From the NCBI RefSeq assembly GCF_050948175.1, contig NC_135208.1, positions 3,162,001-3,226,000 on the forward strand: a stretch of 64,000 nucleotides of DNA, written 5' to 3'. Position 1 is the stretch's first letter; every line of letters starts with the position of its first letter. The position numbers were made by a program, and so were the translations under genes. Positions 1-11,877 of this stretch are shown here, piece by piece. The notes beneath the pieces are model-generated. The model made no database searches. It was not told the origin of the DNA and worked only from the letters and a program-made list of their open reading frames with translations. The stretch comes from Xylocopa sonorina (Eukaryota > Arthropoda > Insecta > Hymenoptera > Apidae).

Positions 1-400
1 AAATTTAATTGTCAGAAAAATGTTCAATTTGTCTTGTAAATTGCTCTGAGAAATTCAGAAGCATTTTAGAAGCAATTAAAATACGAGTTAGTTCAATTTC
101 TTCTTAATTTCTGTAAAAATTGCATTCTTAAAGTAACGAAATGAGATTTAACGTTCAGAAAAACTTTCAATTTGTCTAGTAAATGACTGAAGCGAGATTC
201 GATCGATATTCAAGGAGTCGATCGCAGCTTCGAGCACGGTGTCAGACCAGGGTGGACTGTATTACGCGTCCCTTCGCTCGTTACCAGCAATATGGCCCCC
301 CATTTCACTCGAAGCCACCCCGAATCGAGCGAGGCCAGCGACCAGTCCGTGCCACTATAAATCTCGCAAGTTTTAATGCCTCGCAGCCTGCATACTCGTC
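1..400. other. Non-coding; short AT-rich repeat, then unique GC-richer island
   Basis: Two loosely similar copies of a motif containing 'tcagaaaaa(t/c)tttcaatttgtct(t/a)gtaaa' lie near 10-45 and 155-185. From about 185 to 400 the sequence is non-repetitive and GC-richer, with no supported gene. Confidence 0.4.
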
Positions 401-500
401 CATTCTCTCTCTCTTTCACTCTCTCACTCTCTCTGTCACTCTCTTTCGCTCTGTTTCACTCTTTCTCACTCTTTTTCGCTCTCTCTCGCTCTTTTTTACT
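401..500 (+). repeat. CT-rich microsatellite
   Basis: An imperfect (CT)n/(TTTCACTC)n pyrimidine run of about 100 bases. A 107-codon open frame across it is low-complexity Ser/Leu and not credible as a gene. Confidence 0.85.
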
Positions 501-1011
501 TTGTGACCCCTTCTTCTCATGAAAAAAACCCCCTCCCCTTCAGAGAGCACCCTTCCTCTTCGATCCACGAATTCATCCGTGACCCAGCTCACCCCTCCAT
601 CCCCTTATTTGCATACGCGCATAATAGTAACGCGATGGGCACCCTTTTTTTACTATTAATTTTCTAAAAATTCTGCTCCCCTCTCCTGAGTCGTTCGAGC
701 TTTTCGACGCGCGTTTGCGAGACCCTCGTTCGCTTATTTAAATAACGGATTTCGAGAAATCTCGTTTCAGAGACGCGAGCAGGGGTTGCGACGGCTGCGA
801 AGGACACGTGCGAACAGTGTTCTCACACGAAGAGAGGTGGAGAGATTTTGCAGTGGGGGTAGCAAGGGTTTGAGCTTCATTTCAGAGGGTTTTTTGGAAA
901 TTTTTGGGTTTTTTTTATTGTGCAATGTTGTTGGTTTGGTCATTTTTTAGTGGAGAGCAGAGGTTTGGTTCTTGAGAGAGTTTCTTGGGAAATTTCGAGG
1001 TTTTTATTCAT
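501..1011. other. Unique island; no gene seen
   Basis: Mixed composition with a GC-richer part at about 690-850 (cgcgcgtttgcgagacc, acacgtgcg). It could hold regulatory sequence or an upstream non-coding exon, but no splice or promoter signal is decisive. Confidence 0.3.
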
Positions 1012-1435
1012 TAAGTGCCATTACATTGCGTAGAACACAATAACTTGCTTACTTTAAAATCTAGAAACCTAGAAGTGCCATTACATTGCATAAATCACTC
1101 TAACTTACTTATTTCAAAATTTAGTAACTGAAAAGCACAGTTGCAAAGCATATAACTTTATAACTTAATTTATCTTGAAACGTAGAAACTCAGAAGTGCC
1201 ATTACATTGCATAGAAGCACTCTCACTTACTTATCTCAAATCTAGAAACCTAAAAGTGCCATTACATTGCATAAATCACTCTGACTTACTTATTTCAAAA
1301 TTTAGTAACTGAAAAGCACAGTTGCAAGGCATACAACTTTATAACTAATTTACTTTGAAATCTAGAAACTTAAAAGTGCCATTGCATTACATAAATCACT
1401 CTAACTTCCTTACTTCAAAACACAGAAACCCAAAG
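1012..1435 (+). repeat. Tandem array, about 60-bp monomers (7 copies), with a 180-bp higher-order period
   Basis: Monomers carry 'agtgccattacattgcat' (near 1015, 1075, 1196, 1255, 1375) alternating with the diverged 'agcacagttgcaaagcat' form. The three-monomer block at 1075-1254 repeats at 1255-1434 with few changes, giving a 180-bp higher-order unit. Confidence 0.8.
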
Positions 1436-2215
1436 CATCTTCAAACCATCTTTAAAAATTCTCCAACTCTCAACTATCGCAAAATTTTCTCGCGAAACAA
1501 ACCCAAGAGCAACCCACGAAACCCACAAGACTCGCGAAGAAGAGCAGAAAGAGAGAAAAAGAGAGGAGAGAGGCGTTTTTCCAGCAGAGTGGCAGGCCAT
1601 TAAGACGTTTTAGCGCGTTTCGTGAAAGAGCAGGCCCCGATCGGGCCCTACTTAGACCCGATAGAGAGGCTGGCTAACTACCGTAACCGTATCCAGGTCT
1701 AAATAGTTGGAGTTACGCTAAGTAGCCCTAACCAGATTAGTAAGTCGTTGCGTGCTCTATTTTTAACGGCTCGAGCCGTTTCTACGCGGTTCACACAGCG
1801 TGGCCGCAAGAGAAACGCGGTGGGCCTGCTTGAAAAGAGGGATAAAAAGTCAGCTGAGGTGAACGAGAAGGATCAGAGAATAAGAGAGAATGAAAGAGGG
1901 AGAGAGAGAGAGAGTTGGAGGTTTTTATCCTAATCCTCGTAAACGAGACACGTCCTCTTCCAAAGCGTCACCCTCTCCTCTTCTCGCCTTTTTCTCTTTT
2001 TCTTTTTTTTTTTGGGTCCTTTCGTTTCGTGGGCCCTCGATCCGCTTTCAGACCGACATTTGCATAGAGATTACTCACGATCGCGAGTTACGCGGCTCTG
2101 CTGCTTCTATTGCAGCAGTCGTTGCCTTCTTTTTATTTTTCATTGCTGCGTTTTTGGGCATTTAAAGTTTCTAGGGTGATTGATTTTTTGATATTTTGTT
2201 TTTTTGGGCTTTCTG
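1436..2215. other. Unique island; no gene seen
   Basis: Mixed-composition DNA with a GA-rich run (about 1540-1575 and 1880-1915) and a C/T-rich stretch (about 1970-2015). No open frame resembles a known protein. Confidence 0.3.
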
Positions 2216-3290
2216 AGGGGTTTCAGAATTTTTCTAGTGATGGTTGCTTCTTCATTATCGCTTACAAATTGAAACATTTGGAATTGGAGCTTAGAAATTT
2301 CTACAGCGATTATTTCTTCGTTTCAACCCCCAATTACACCACTATCTATTAAAAATTAGATTCTTTGGGGTTTTTAGAGGTATTTAAAAATTTTTACAGC
2401 GATGGTTGCTTGTCTACTATCATTTAAAAATTGAAACCACTGAAATTGGCGCTTAGAAATTTCTACAGCGATTATTTCTTCGTTTCAACCCCAATTACTC
2501 CACTATTTATTAAAAATTAGATTCTTTGGGGATTTTTAGAGGTATTTAAAAATTTTTACAGCGATGGTTGCTTCTTTACTATCCCTTAAAAATTTGGAGC
2601 GTTTAAAATGGATACTCAGAAATTTCTACAGCGATTATTTCTTTATTTCATCCCCTATTTTTCTACTATTTCTTAGAAATTAGATTTTTTTTAATTTCTG
2701 GAGGTGTTTAGAAATTTCTACAGCGATAGTTTCTTGTCTGCTATTATTCTACTATCGCCTACGAATTGGAGCGTTTGGAATTGAAGCTTAGAAATTTTTA
2801 TAGTGATAGTTTCGTTTCTGCTATTGTTCTACTATCGCTTGCGAATTGGAGCGTTTGAAATTGGTGCTCTGAAATTTTTATAGCCACAATTCACCCCTTA
2901 CTGCTTCACTATTTCTCAGAAATCAGATTCTTTCGGATTTCTTGAAGTGCTTAAAAATTTCTACAGTGATTATTCCTTCGTTTCAACCCCCATCGCTTAC
3001 AAACTAAATTCTCTAAGATCACTAGAGATGCTTAAATATTTCTACAGTGATTGTTCCTTCGTTTCAACCCCCATTGCTCAGAAATAAAATTCTTTAAGAT
3101 CACTGGAGATGCTTAAAAATGTCTGCACTGATTATTCCTTCATTTCAACCCCCATTTCTTACAAACTAGACTCTTTAACATTAATAGAGTTGCTTAAAAG
3201 TTTCTACAGTGATTATTTCTTCGTTTCAACCCCCATTTCTCACAAATTAAATTCTTTAATGTTCCTAGAAATACTTAACTGCAATAATTC
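2216..3290 (+). repeat. Tandem array, about 80/165-bp periods
   Basis: The phrase 'gaaatttctacagcgattatttcttcgtttcaac' recurs about every 165 bp in the first half (about 2293, 2456, 2620) and about every 75-85 bp in diverged form through to 3290. Half-units alternate 'gatggttgcttc' and 'gattatttcttc'. Short open frames here are repeat by-products. Confidence 0.8.
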
Positions 3291-3889
3291 CCTAAATTTC
3301 CACCCAATTACCCCAAAACAACCCCCAAAACCCAACTCCAAGCCCCAAATCTCCATCGCCTCAATAAAATCTCTCGCAGCGATCCACCAAACACGTTCGA
3401 AATCCAAACATTGACAACAAACACGGAATCCTCTCCTCCTCCTCCTCCTCCTGCACTGGAAATTTATTTGCACGCCGTTCGAGCCGTTTAAACGTTCTCC
3501 ACTTGTCGCGCGCGCGCCCAAGACGAAGCGATTCGACGCTCAGAGGGCAGCAAGGAGGAGGGACAGAAGCTCGCAGCTCGTGGAAGGGACCTCTCCTCCT
3601 CCTCCAGAGTCGCGTCCAGGCGGGGAGGAATTTTATTTCCGCTCGCATTAATTTCAACGACGCAGAAGACGCGCTCGTCGCAACGCGCCGCCTCGAGTCG
3701 CGAATATTATGACTTCTCGAGCAGTTCGCGGAATCAGATGTTTTTCGTTCGTTAATCTCGAACTTCTCGTGTTGCGAGAAACTGGAACTCTCTCGCCCTC
3801 TTTCAAGTCCTCGAGGACCTCCAATCGCGTCGATTCTTCAGCGTCGACGTTGAATTTGGACGACTCTTTTGTTGAAGAGCTGAGTTTGA
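3291..3889. other. Unique GC-rich island; no gene seen
   Basis: Non-repetitive with high CpG content at about 3480-3710, and a cctcctcctcctcc run at about 3430 that echoes near 3590. Open frames occur on both strands, none with a recognisable domain. Possible regulatory island. Confidence 0.35.
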
Positions 3890-4345
3890 GGCGAGGGTGT
3901 TGTTTTCGAGGCGATTTATTAAGTCTTTTGGAGATTTATGGTTCTTTTTGGGGTTGTTGGAATTAGGGTTGTATTTATTTATTTTGTTTATTTTTTTGAA
4001 ACTTCTCTGATTAAGTTTGTTGGATTTGAGGCGAGGGTGTTGCTTTGGAGGCGATTTATCGAGTCTTTTCAGAATTTATGGTTGGAATGAAGGTTTTGTT
4101 TATTTATTGAGGGTTTCGAGGGATGCACAGTGGTTTTTTATGTTTCTACATTGTTATTTAATTCTTTTAAAACTTCTCTGATTTAGTTGAAGAGCTGGGT
4201 TTGAGGCAAGGGTGTTGTTGGTGGATATTGTTTTGGAGGCGATTTATGGAGTTTCTTGGAGATTTGTGGTTGCTTTTGGGGTTGTTGGAATAAGGGTTTT
4301 ATTTATTTTTATATTGTTTTTTTTTATTGAGGGTTTCGAGGGACT
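3890..4345 (+). repeat. Degenerate tandem array (three copies, 140-175 bp)
   Basis: The phrase 'tgaggcgagggtgttg...gaggcgatttat' recurs near 3890, 4028 and 4202, each followed by 'gagggtttcgaggga' or similar text. Confidence 0.7.
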
Positions 4346-4424
4346 TACAATGCTTTTTGGTATTTCTTCAAAGTTATTTAGTTTCTGGAGAAAGAGAAAT
4401 TTGTATTGTTTTCTTCTTTTCTAA

Positions 4425-5330
4425 TTTTGATAAAAATTTGAGGAACTTGTCGTGTAATTGTTCTAATATTCGAGCAACAAGTGAACAACCCTACGAATTT
4501 CTAAGAATCGAGGCTTCTGAGAGACTCGCCCTTTGCTATTCAATATTTCTTCAAACTTCTTTCATTTTTATACACATAGCTCTCTTCTAATAATTTGCAC
4601 ACCCTTTTTACTTTGAGATTTTTGCAAAAATCGACTAACTCTTCATGTAATTGTTTCAATACTCAAACAACGATCAAACAACCCCAGCCATTTAAAAAAA
4701 TCGCTGCAGTAGAGAGACGCACCCTATTTCTCCAAACTTCTTTAATTTTCACACATATCTTACTTAACAAATTAGTCAAAAACTCGACTAACTCTTCACA
4801 CAATCGTCCCAACATCGAATCAACAACCAAACAACCACATCAATCTTAAAAAAATTGAGAATTCAGAAAAACGCACCCTATCTCTCCAAACTTCTTCAAT
4901 TTTCACGCATATGGCTGTCTTCAAAAAGATTGCATTCTCTTTTTACTTTACAAATTTGTCAAAAACCTGAATAACTCTTCATACAATCATTCCAGCATTC
5001 AACAAATAATCAAACAACCCTAGCAATCTTAAAAAATCGCTGCTTCAGAAGAGACTCAATCCATTTCTTCAAACCTCTTCAACATGGATCTCTTCTAAGA
5101 ATTTATATTCTCTATTTACTTTGAAATTTTCGCAGAAATTTGACTAACTCGCTGTGTAATCGTTGCAACATTCAATCAACAACCAAACAGCCCCATCAAT
5201 CTCAAAAAATTGAGACTTCACAGAATCGCACCCTATTTTTCCAAACATCTAACTTCAAGAATTACTCAAAATCTCAACAAACTCTTTCTGGAATCATTCG
5301 AACGTTCAAACAACCCTATAAATCAGTCAA
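4425..5330 (+). repeat. Degenerate tandem array, about 165-185-bp period (5 copies)
   Basis: Each unit has 'aaaattcgactaactcttca...taattgttncaacattcaa...caaccaaacaaccc...aatcttaaaaaa' and then 'gagactcgccctatttcttcaaacttct'. Copies start near 4437, 4622, 4787, 4961 and 5134. Sequence identity between copies is clearly lower than in the younger arrays. Confidence 0.75.
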
Positions 5331-5899
5331 AAATCGAAGCAATCCACCGCAAAACGCTTCCTTTCTCTCTCGAAAGCGACGGCACCTCAAAAACCCGCGT
5401 TGCAACGACAAATCTCGACACCAGCTTCGTGGTCTCTTTAATCCTCTGCACAGAAGGTTCCACGGTTGCTCCCTCGGGATAAAAACGCAGAGATCATCCG
5501 AGGATACCCGCGTGAAGGTAAATACCAGCAGGATCGATTGGTGGTGGTCGAGAACGAAGTTTGCGCGCGGATCTTCTGGCGGGCCACTCGAGAAAACGTG
5601 GGCCCAGGCGGAGATAACGAACGCGTATTTTAAGGCTGCTGGCGAATTTGAATAATCGTCTGGAAACGGTGGTCCAGAAGACACTCGAGCGTGCCACGAG
5701 GCGCCCATATGCGCCTGGCAACGTTTCCATTCAAGTGTTTGACGAGCGAACGAGCGGACGCGTCGCCACGGTTTTTTCTTTCGCCCCGCTTCTGGCGCGC
5801 GTATCAGCGCGGAGCTATGTCGAGTGCGTGGATTTCGACTGGACTCGATCGCTGGTGCGTTGACCTTCGCTTGTGGGCTGCTCTGGTGGACGACGAGGA
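5331..5899. other. Unique GC-rich island; no gene seen
   Basis: GC-rich and non-repetitive, with overlapping open frames on both strands (up to 229 codons on the minus strand), as expected of stop-poor GC-rich DNA. No frame shows a domain, and none continues through the adjacent arrays as a real gene would. Confidence 0.35.
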
Positions 5900-6920
5900 A
5901 GGGACTTTCGAGAAATTTGGGGGAAATTCGTAGAGATTTTGATGGTTGGACGCCTCCACAAATTGGAATTTGAGACGTGAACATCGTTCTCGATGGCGCG
6001 TTCACCTTAGAGCGGTACCAGTGGCTGCTGAAATCGCTCTGGTGTCTGCAGAAGATGACACTTTTGAGTCTCTTCGAGAAATTTTGTGGAAGTTATTAGA
6101 GATTTCAATGGTTAAACATTTACAAATTGGAATTTGAAGCGTGAGCGTCGTTCTCGATGGTGCGTTGACCTTAGAGCGGTACCAGTGGCTGCTGAAATCG
6201 TTTTAGGGTGTTCTGCTGTCTCGAGAAGCTGGTACTTTTAATTTACTTTGAAATTTCGTGGGAATTATTAGAGATTTCAATGTTTCGACGTTTGCATGCT
6301 GTTAGTCGATGTGCAAGCGTAGTTCTTGGCCTTAGAGCGGTACCAGTGGCTGCTGAAATCGCTTTGGGGTGCTCTGATATCTTAAGAAGATGATTCTTTT
6401 GAGTTTCTTTGAAATTTTGGGGAAATTGTTAGAAATTTCGATGTTTCAAGGTTTATAAATTGGAATTTGAGGCTTGAGCATAGTTCTTGATGGTGCGTTG
6501 ACCTTAGAGCGGTACCAGTGGCTGCTGAAATCGCTCTGGAGTGTTCTGGCCTCTGAAGAAGCTGATAATTGTCAGATTAAGCCAACAGAAACATACGATA
6601 CTCTTATCTTCTTTGAAATTTCGTGGAAGTAATTAGAAATTTCGATGTTTGAAGGTTCGCAAGTTATTAGTCGACGCATGAACGTAGTTCTTGACCCTAG
6701 AGCGGTACCAGAGGCTGCTGAAATCGTTTTGGTGTGTTCTGGTGCCTCGAGAGCCTGCTACTTTCGAGTTTCTTTGAAATTTCGTGGAAATGATTGGAGA
6801 TTTCGACGTTTCGACGTCCACAGACTAACATTTGAGACGTGAGCATCGTTCTCGATGGTGCATTGACCTTCGAACGGTACCAATAGCTGCTGAAAATCAT
6901 TCTAGGCTGCTCTGGTGTCT
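5900..6920 (+). repeat. Tandem array, about 165-190-bp period (6 copies), with a conserved core
   Basis: Core 'agagcggtaccagtggctgc' followed by tgaaatcg recurs at about 6009, 6173, 6336, 6506, 6698 and 6871 (the last two diverged). Each core is followed by a variable 'tctggtgt' spacer and 'gaaatttcgtggaa...ttagagatttc'. The core is better conserved than the spacer. Confidence 0.85.
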
Positions 6921-7539
6921 GAAGCAGCTGATAATCGCCAGATAACGCGCGATGCTCTCGTTTTCCTCGAGATCTCCGACTCTTTCCACGAAATTTCCAT
7001 GTGCCAACGTCCACCTAGCTGCTATTCGAAGCGCGACGAGGCTCGTTAGCGATTCCCCGTTGCAGCTCGCAGGAAAAGGCAACGACAGGCTAAGAAAATG
7101 TCTTAATTTCCATGGCTAACCGGCGTGATCGAGACCAGGCTCTTCCTTACGCGGTGACCAGCTCGAATTCATCATCCTCCAGGCGTAACGCGTTCTTTTT
7201 TTTTTTTTGCTATTGCCTCATTCAAATTGAATCGTTAGCCGCCTTTTTGCTTCTCTGAGCTCTCGAGAATAATGCTTGCTGGAATTTCAAGGTTCTGCTG
7301 CGCTGCAGAGCCCTCTGCCTTTTATTCTGGGCGAGCTCAGACTGGCGTTTCGAGAATCTAGGCCAAGCAGCAGGGAATTTCTCGTTTTTTTTTGGATTCC
7401 AGGGGAGAAGAGGGTGCAGAGAAACCCTCGCAGACTGTAGATAGGTTAGAAACGATGATCGAGACTGTAAATGGTCGAATGGCGGCGCTTGGGTTCACGG
7501 TTTTCGAGTTCGACGATGTGGTTGTTAATTTGTGGAATT
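6921..7539. other. Unique island; no gene seen
   Basis: GC-richer DNA with a T-run at about 7196-7209 and clusters such as gctcgagaataatgc. No coding signal. Candidate regulatory island. Confidence 0.3.
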
Positions 7540-8160
7540 TCGTGGAAATTTGGGGTTTTTGAGGTGGTTCTTTGGGTCTTTCAGGTGGTCCATTGGTGCT
7601 TCTAATTGTTGATACGATTTTTCTGTAGAAAATTGCAGGGGTTTTTCAGTTATTTGGGTTTGAAGAGAAGAATTGTTATTTTTTTTTGTATTAGGAATTA
7701 CAGAAGTATTAATTATTTTTAATATGTGGTGTTTGTTGTGTTCAAAGGTTAGAATTTTAGTTGTGTAGGTTTGTAAGAGTTCTTTGGGCAACTATAGAAA
7801 ATTGCAGAGGGTTTTGAATGATTCATTTTCGAGAAAAAAATTATAATACATTAAAAGAATTAAAGAAGTATTGATTATTTCTGTAACATTGTGTTTGCAG
7901 TTTTTGAAGTTCTCTGAGCAACTCTAGAAAATTTCAGAGGATTTTGAATTATCTATCTATTTTTAAATATAAAAATAAGCAATTCTTTTAATCTGAAACC
8001 AAAGAAATATCAATTAATCACAGAACAAGATACCATCCTTCATTTTTCACTTATGAATATTCACACAGAATGAAAATTCCAAGAAGACAACGCGTGCAAT
8101 TTAAAATTATTTATTTTCAAATAAAAGACTATCAATTCTCTTAATCTCAGAATAGCAATT
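7540..8160 (+). repeat. Degenerate AT-rich array, about 130-170-bp period
   Basis: The phrase 'tagaaaattgcagaggntttt' recurs near 7625, 7795 and 7925, with similar flanks. Weakly conserved. Confidence 0.5.
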
Positions 8161-8930
8161 CTTCTAATCTCAAACAGAAAAATTCCAATAAAATATCGAG
8201 CAATTCTCAACCAACAACCAAAACTCGCGCATGCCAGCACCCAAAAAAATTAGAATTGCAATTCTCTAAGTCTCAAATAGAAAAGTTCCAATAAAAAATC
8301 TCGCAGCACCCTTTTCTAAAAGGGTTAGAATTGCAAAATAGAAAAATTCCAACAAGAAATCTCGCAATTGTCACCCAACAACCAAAACTCTCACTCGTGC
8401 CAGTAGCCAAAAGAATTAGAATTGCAATTCTCTGAATGTGAAATAGAAAAATTCCAACAAAAAATCAAGCACCATTTAAAAAAGCTAAAATTTCAATTCT
8501 CTGAATCTGAAATTTCTATTTGAGATTATATTTGAGAATTTTTCTAAATTCCAATAAAAACTCAAGCACCACCCTTTTCTAAAAGGATTAGAATTGCAAA
8601 ATAGCAAAATTCCCTCAGAAATCCCTGAACCATCACCCAACAACCAAAACTCTCACTCGTGCCAGTAGCCAAAAGAATTAGAATTGCAATTCTCTGAATG
8701 TGAAATAGAAAAATTCCAACAAAAAATCAAGCACCATTTAAAAAAGCTAAAATTTCAATTCTCTGAATCTGAAATTTCTATTTGAGATTATATTTGAGAA
8801 TTTTTCTAAATTCCAATAAAAACTCAAGCACCACCCTTTTCTAAAAGGATTAGAATTGCAAAATAGCAAAATTCCCTTAGAAATCCCTGAACCATCACCC
8901 AACAACCAAAACTCTCTCCTACCAGGAGCC
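8161..8930 (+). repeat. Tandem array with a recent 262-bp duplication
   Basis: A block with 'cactcgtgccagtagccaaaa' at about 8395 recurs at about 8657 with near identity over some 260 bp. Older, shorter units (agaattgcaattctctgaat, ccacccttttctaaaagg) extend to both sides. Confidence 0.85.
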
Positions 8931-9478
8931 AAAAACCTTTTCCTCAAAGAAACGTCCACGAATCCTCGAGAAACCGATTCGCAAGTATCCCAGGTCGCCA
9001 AGCAGGACAAAGACGCGTACCATTCGCATTGTCCAGGGTCGATCTCGGGTGCACAGCGATTCGACGGCCCGTTTCCACTGGCGTGCATCTGCAAACAGGG
9101 TGATAATGTATTCAAGGTCCGCCCCTGGCGTCTGGTGGGGGTGAAACGGGGCGGCCCAGCTCATGCTGCGTACTGTAACAGATGTTAATTATCCCTTCTG
9201 TGTACAGGCGAGGAAGGAAGGAAAGAAGAAGGGAAAAAACGGTGGCCAGGCGCATATCGCGTCCACTGGCGAGCGTGTGCATCCCCCTCGTACGGGGCTC
9301 TTGTTCTGCCAGCAGAGCCACGTGCCCGCCTCGCACAAGCGCCTCTCCAATCGCGGCCCACTTCCGCCGCCAGGAATTTCCGTCGTCGCGAGCTTCCGCG
9401 CGCGGACCCCTTCTTCCTTCTCAACCTCTGCTCCCTCGCTTTTTCTCGCTTTCTCGCAGGATTATCGAGCGAGTACCG
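8931..9478. other. Unique GC-rich island; no gene seen
   Basis: Non-repetitive. Open frames of about 110-159 codons overlap on both strands without any domain. The first copy of the following 112-bp array begins at its right edge. Confidence 0.35.
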
Positions 9479-9800
9479 TTCATCTGCGTCCTCTGCTGCG
9501 AGAATTGTGTTTCTCAGCACTTTCTGTTAGAAATTGGGAATTCATTTCTGAGGTAAATGTGAGAATTGTTGGGTTATCCAGCGTTGCTTGTTCATCTGCG
9601 TCCTCTGCTGCGAGAATTGTGTTTCTCAGCACTTTCTGTTAGAAATTGGGAATTCATTTCTAAGGTAAATGTGAGAATTGTTGGGTTATCCAGCGTTGCT
9701 TGTTCATCTGCGTCCTCTGCTGCGAGAATTGTGTTTCTCAGCACTCTCTGTTAGAAATTGGGAATTCATTTCTAAGGTAAATGTGAGAATTCAAAAGAGC
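9479..9800 (+). repeat. 112-bp tandem repeat (about 2.8 near-identical copies)
   Basis: 'ttcatctgcgtcctctgctg' starts at 9479, 9591 and 9703, an exact 112-bp period with only a few substitutions, so the array looks recent. The unit is not a multiple of 3, so the apparently repeated peptides come from different frames. Confidence 0.95.
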
Positions 9801-10500
9801 TCTTTGCTCTTTCTGAGAATTGTTGGCCAATTTTGCTGGCGACTATATACTGCTAGGAAATTAAATTAAATGGACTGAAAGTGAACTGAATGTAGAGCTA
9901 AATGTTGTCTTTAATAAATGTAGGACTGAAGAGTTTAAAGAGTTGAAATATGAATTTCATGTCTTGGAGTTTTATCAGTTTTCAAAGCACAACCTTTCAG
10001 AGCTGAAATTTTCTAAGTGCATACGAAGTTACAAACTTAAATTTTCCAAGCATTGCAAGCTTAAATTTTCCAAGCATCTGCAAAGTATTACAACCTCAAC
10101 TCTTGAACCAATAACTTAATCCACAACTTCAACTTGTTAACGAGAAACTAGAAAACAAATTCAGAGGACCAATAACTAAATCAATCTTACTCTTCACTCA
10201 ACTTTTCCATTCACCATCTTGTACTAACCAAACACACCACTTTCTTACCAAAAAAAAAGCAAAATAAATTGCAACTTACTCTCTACTCAACTTTTTTATT
10301 CACCATCTTGTGCTAAACAAAAACAGCAATTTCTTAATAAATAAATAAGAAAAATAGCAAAATAAATTGGATTAATCTTGAAGCTGAACTTATACAAACC
10401 AAAAGTATCAATTTCTTAGCAAACAAAAAGCAAAAATACATGAAATTAAGCTCGAAGAATAATGAAAACAACAAAGAATAGATCAAGAATCAACCTAACC
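9801..10500. repeat. Degenerate AT-rich repeats
   Basis: Includes 'aaattttccaagcat' units (about 10000-10080) and two copies of 'ctcaacttttnnattcaccatcttgt' about 85 bp apart (near 10200 and 10285). No gene seen. Confidence 0.5.
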
Positions 10501-11029
10501 CATCTAACAAGCCCCCAAACCGAACGGAACAGAATTCTCTCTCAGCCGTCGCAGAAAAATACTTCAGCTCACGCACCAACGCGCCGCCATATTCGTCCGT
10601 CGGCCTTAATGACCCAAGACTTAAACAGCGGAAATAAATAACCGATAATGAACCTGGCAAAAACGTAGCTAACGATTTTTCACTGCCGAATTAAGAGAAA
10701 CTGGTCGCGTCTCCCGGCACAGTGGCCATCGAACGACGAAACTTACGGAATTAAATAATTAATGAGCGTCGATGCTGCTCGCATTGTTCCACGGTTTCTC
10801 AGAAACCGTGCGTGCCTGACAGCCGCGTTTATAAATCAATCCTGCGTGACGATAATTACAGCTCGCGACACGATCCTTGGTAATCCACGCGTATCTGCGT
10901 GTAAACATTAATTAAACCTGACGAACATTTAGATATTACTGTCGTACACATTACTCAACTAATTTGCAATCTCGTTTCTCATGTAAAATTAAAAAAAAAA
11001 ATTAATTCTAAGCAAATAGAGTAATGAAA
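10501..11029. promoter_or_regulatory. Unique island with a 21-bp palindrome; candidate regulatory element
   Basis: At 10790-10810 the arms CACGGTTTCT and AGAAACCGTG flank one C. The centre TTCTCAGAA fits the STAT-family TTCNNNGAA consensus. The surrounding 300 bp carry several ATTA/TAAT-type homeodomain cores (ttaaataattaatgag, cgataattac). Regulatory function is inferred only. The island is about 1 kb upstream of exon 1. Confidence 0.3.
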
Positions 11030-11591
11030 AATGAAAAAGATCGTAGTACAGACTCCAATCAATGCTTGAAAAAAAAATTGTAGAAATCTGCTCATTAACA
11101 ATGGCGTGGAAAATTCGCTAGCAGTCTACAGTCTTCTTCTTGTACTCACGCATTACAAAAATTATAGCATTAACAATATTAAAGCTGGATAATTAAAATC
11201 GATGAAAGATTATAGTACAGGCTCCAATCAATGCTTAAAAAAAAAAATTATGGAAATCTGCTCATTAACAATGGCGCAAAAAATTCATTAGTAGGATTCG
11301 AAGCTTTTCTAGTCCTATTCTTGTACTCGCGCATTACAAAAATTATAGCATTAACAATATTAAAGCTGGATAATTAAAATCGCTGAAAGATTATAGTACA
11401 GGCTCCAGTCAATGCTTAAAAAAAAAATCATGGAAATCTGCTCGTTAACAATGGCGCAAAAAATTCCCCACTAGTATCAACTCTTCTTCTCGAACTGGTG
11501 CGTTAAAAAAATTCTCCCACAACCAAAACTGAACCAATCTAATTAAAATCGCCACGAAATCGAAGAACAGACTCCACCTAACATATAAAAA
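11030..11591 (+). repeat. Tandem array, family A, about 170-180-bp period (3+ copies, + orientation)
   Basis: Units read 'agtacagactccaatcaatgctt', an A-run, 'aaatctgctcattaacaatggcg', then 'cttcttcttgtactcacgcattac'. Copies start near 11048, 11214, 11395 and a last partial one at about 11567. The same family recurs at 19195-19930 and inverted at 20430-20960. Confidence 0.9.
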
Positions 11592-11843
11592 ATGGTCAAA
11601 GACCTTGAAGTCATAGCAAGAACTGTTATCGCAGGCTGGCCTCGCAGCGCCTCGAATATCACTGCTTTGTTCCATCAGTGGTCTCGTTGGGCCAGTGAGA
11701 AGGCTGACCCAGCCATTCTGCGCATTCTTCGACGTAGCCGTCTGCTTCCTGGAAGCAACGATCTATTAAACACAGTTTCACAAAAACAATAACTCATTCT
11801 TGGTATCAAATCGAAATTGACCAGCGTTTTCTCTCTGTTGCAG
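11592..11843 (+). other. Non-repetitive GC-richer stretch just upstream of exon 1
   Basis: This is the unique DNA between a tandem array and the exon 1 acceptor. It holds a 66-codon open frame (11592-11792) with composition unlike the AT-rich repeats, and the polypyrimidine tract of exon 1. I see no recognisable domain. It could be 5'UTR of an alternative transcript, or simply intron. Confidence 0.3.
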
Positions 11844-11877
11844 GATGCATTGAGGAGCTGGCGAGCTACGAACCGAG

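Noticed and set aside
1012..1435. Could the tandem arrays be CRISPR arrays?
   Set aside because: Units abut without unique spacers of constant length, there are no cas genes, and the spliced gene shows eukaryotic DNA.
5316..6005. 229-codon minus-strand open frame
   Set aside because: GC-rich island with overlapping frames on both strands. No domain, and it enters a tandem array at one end.
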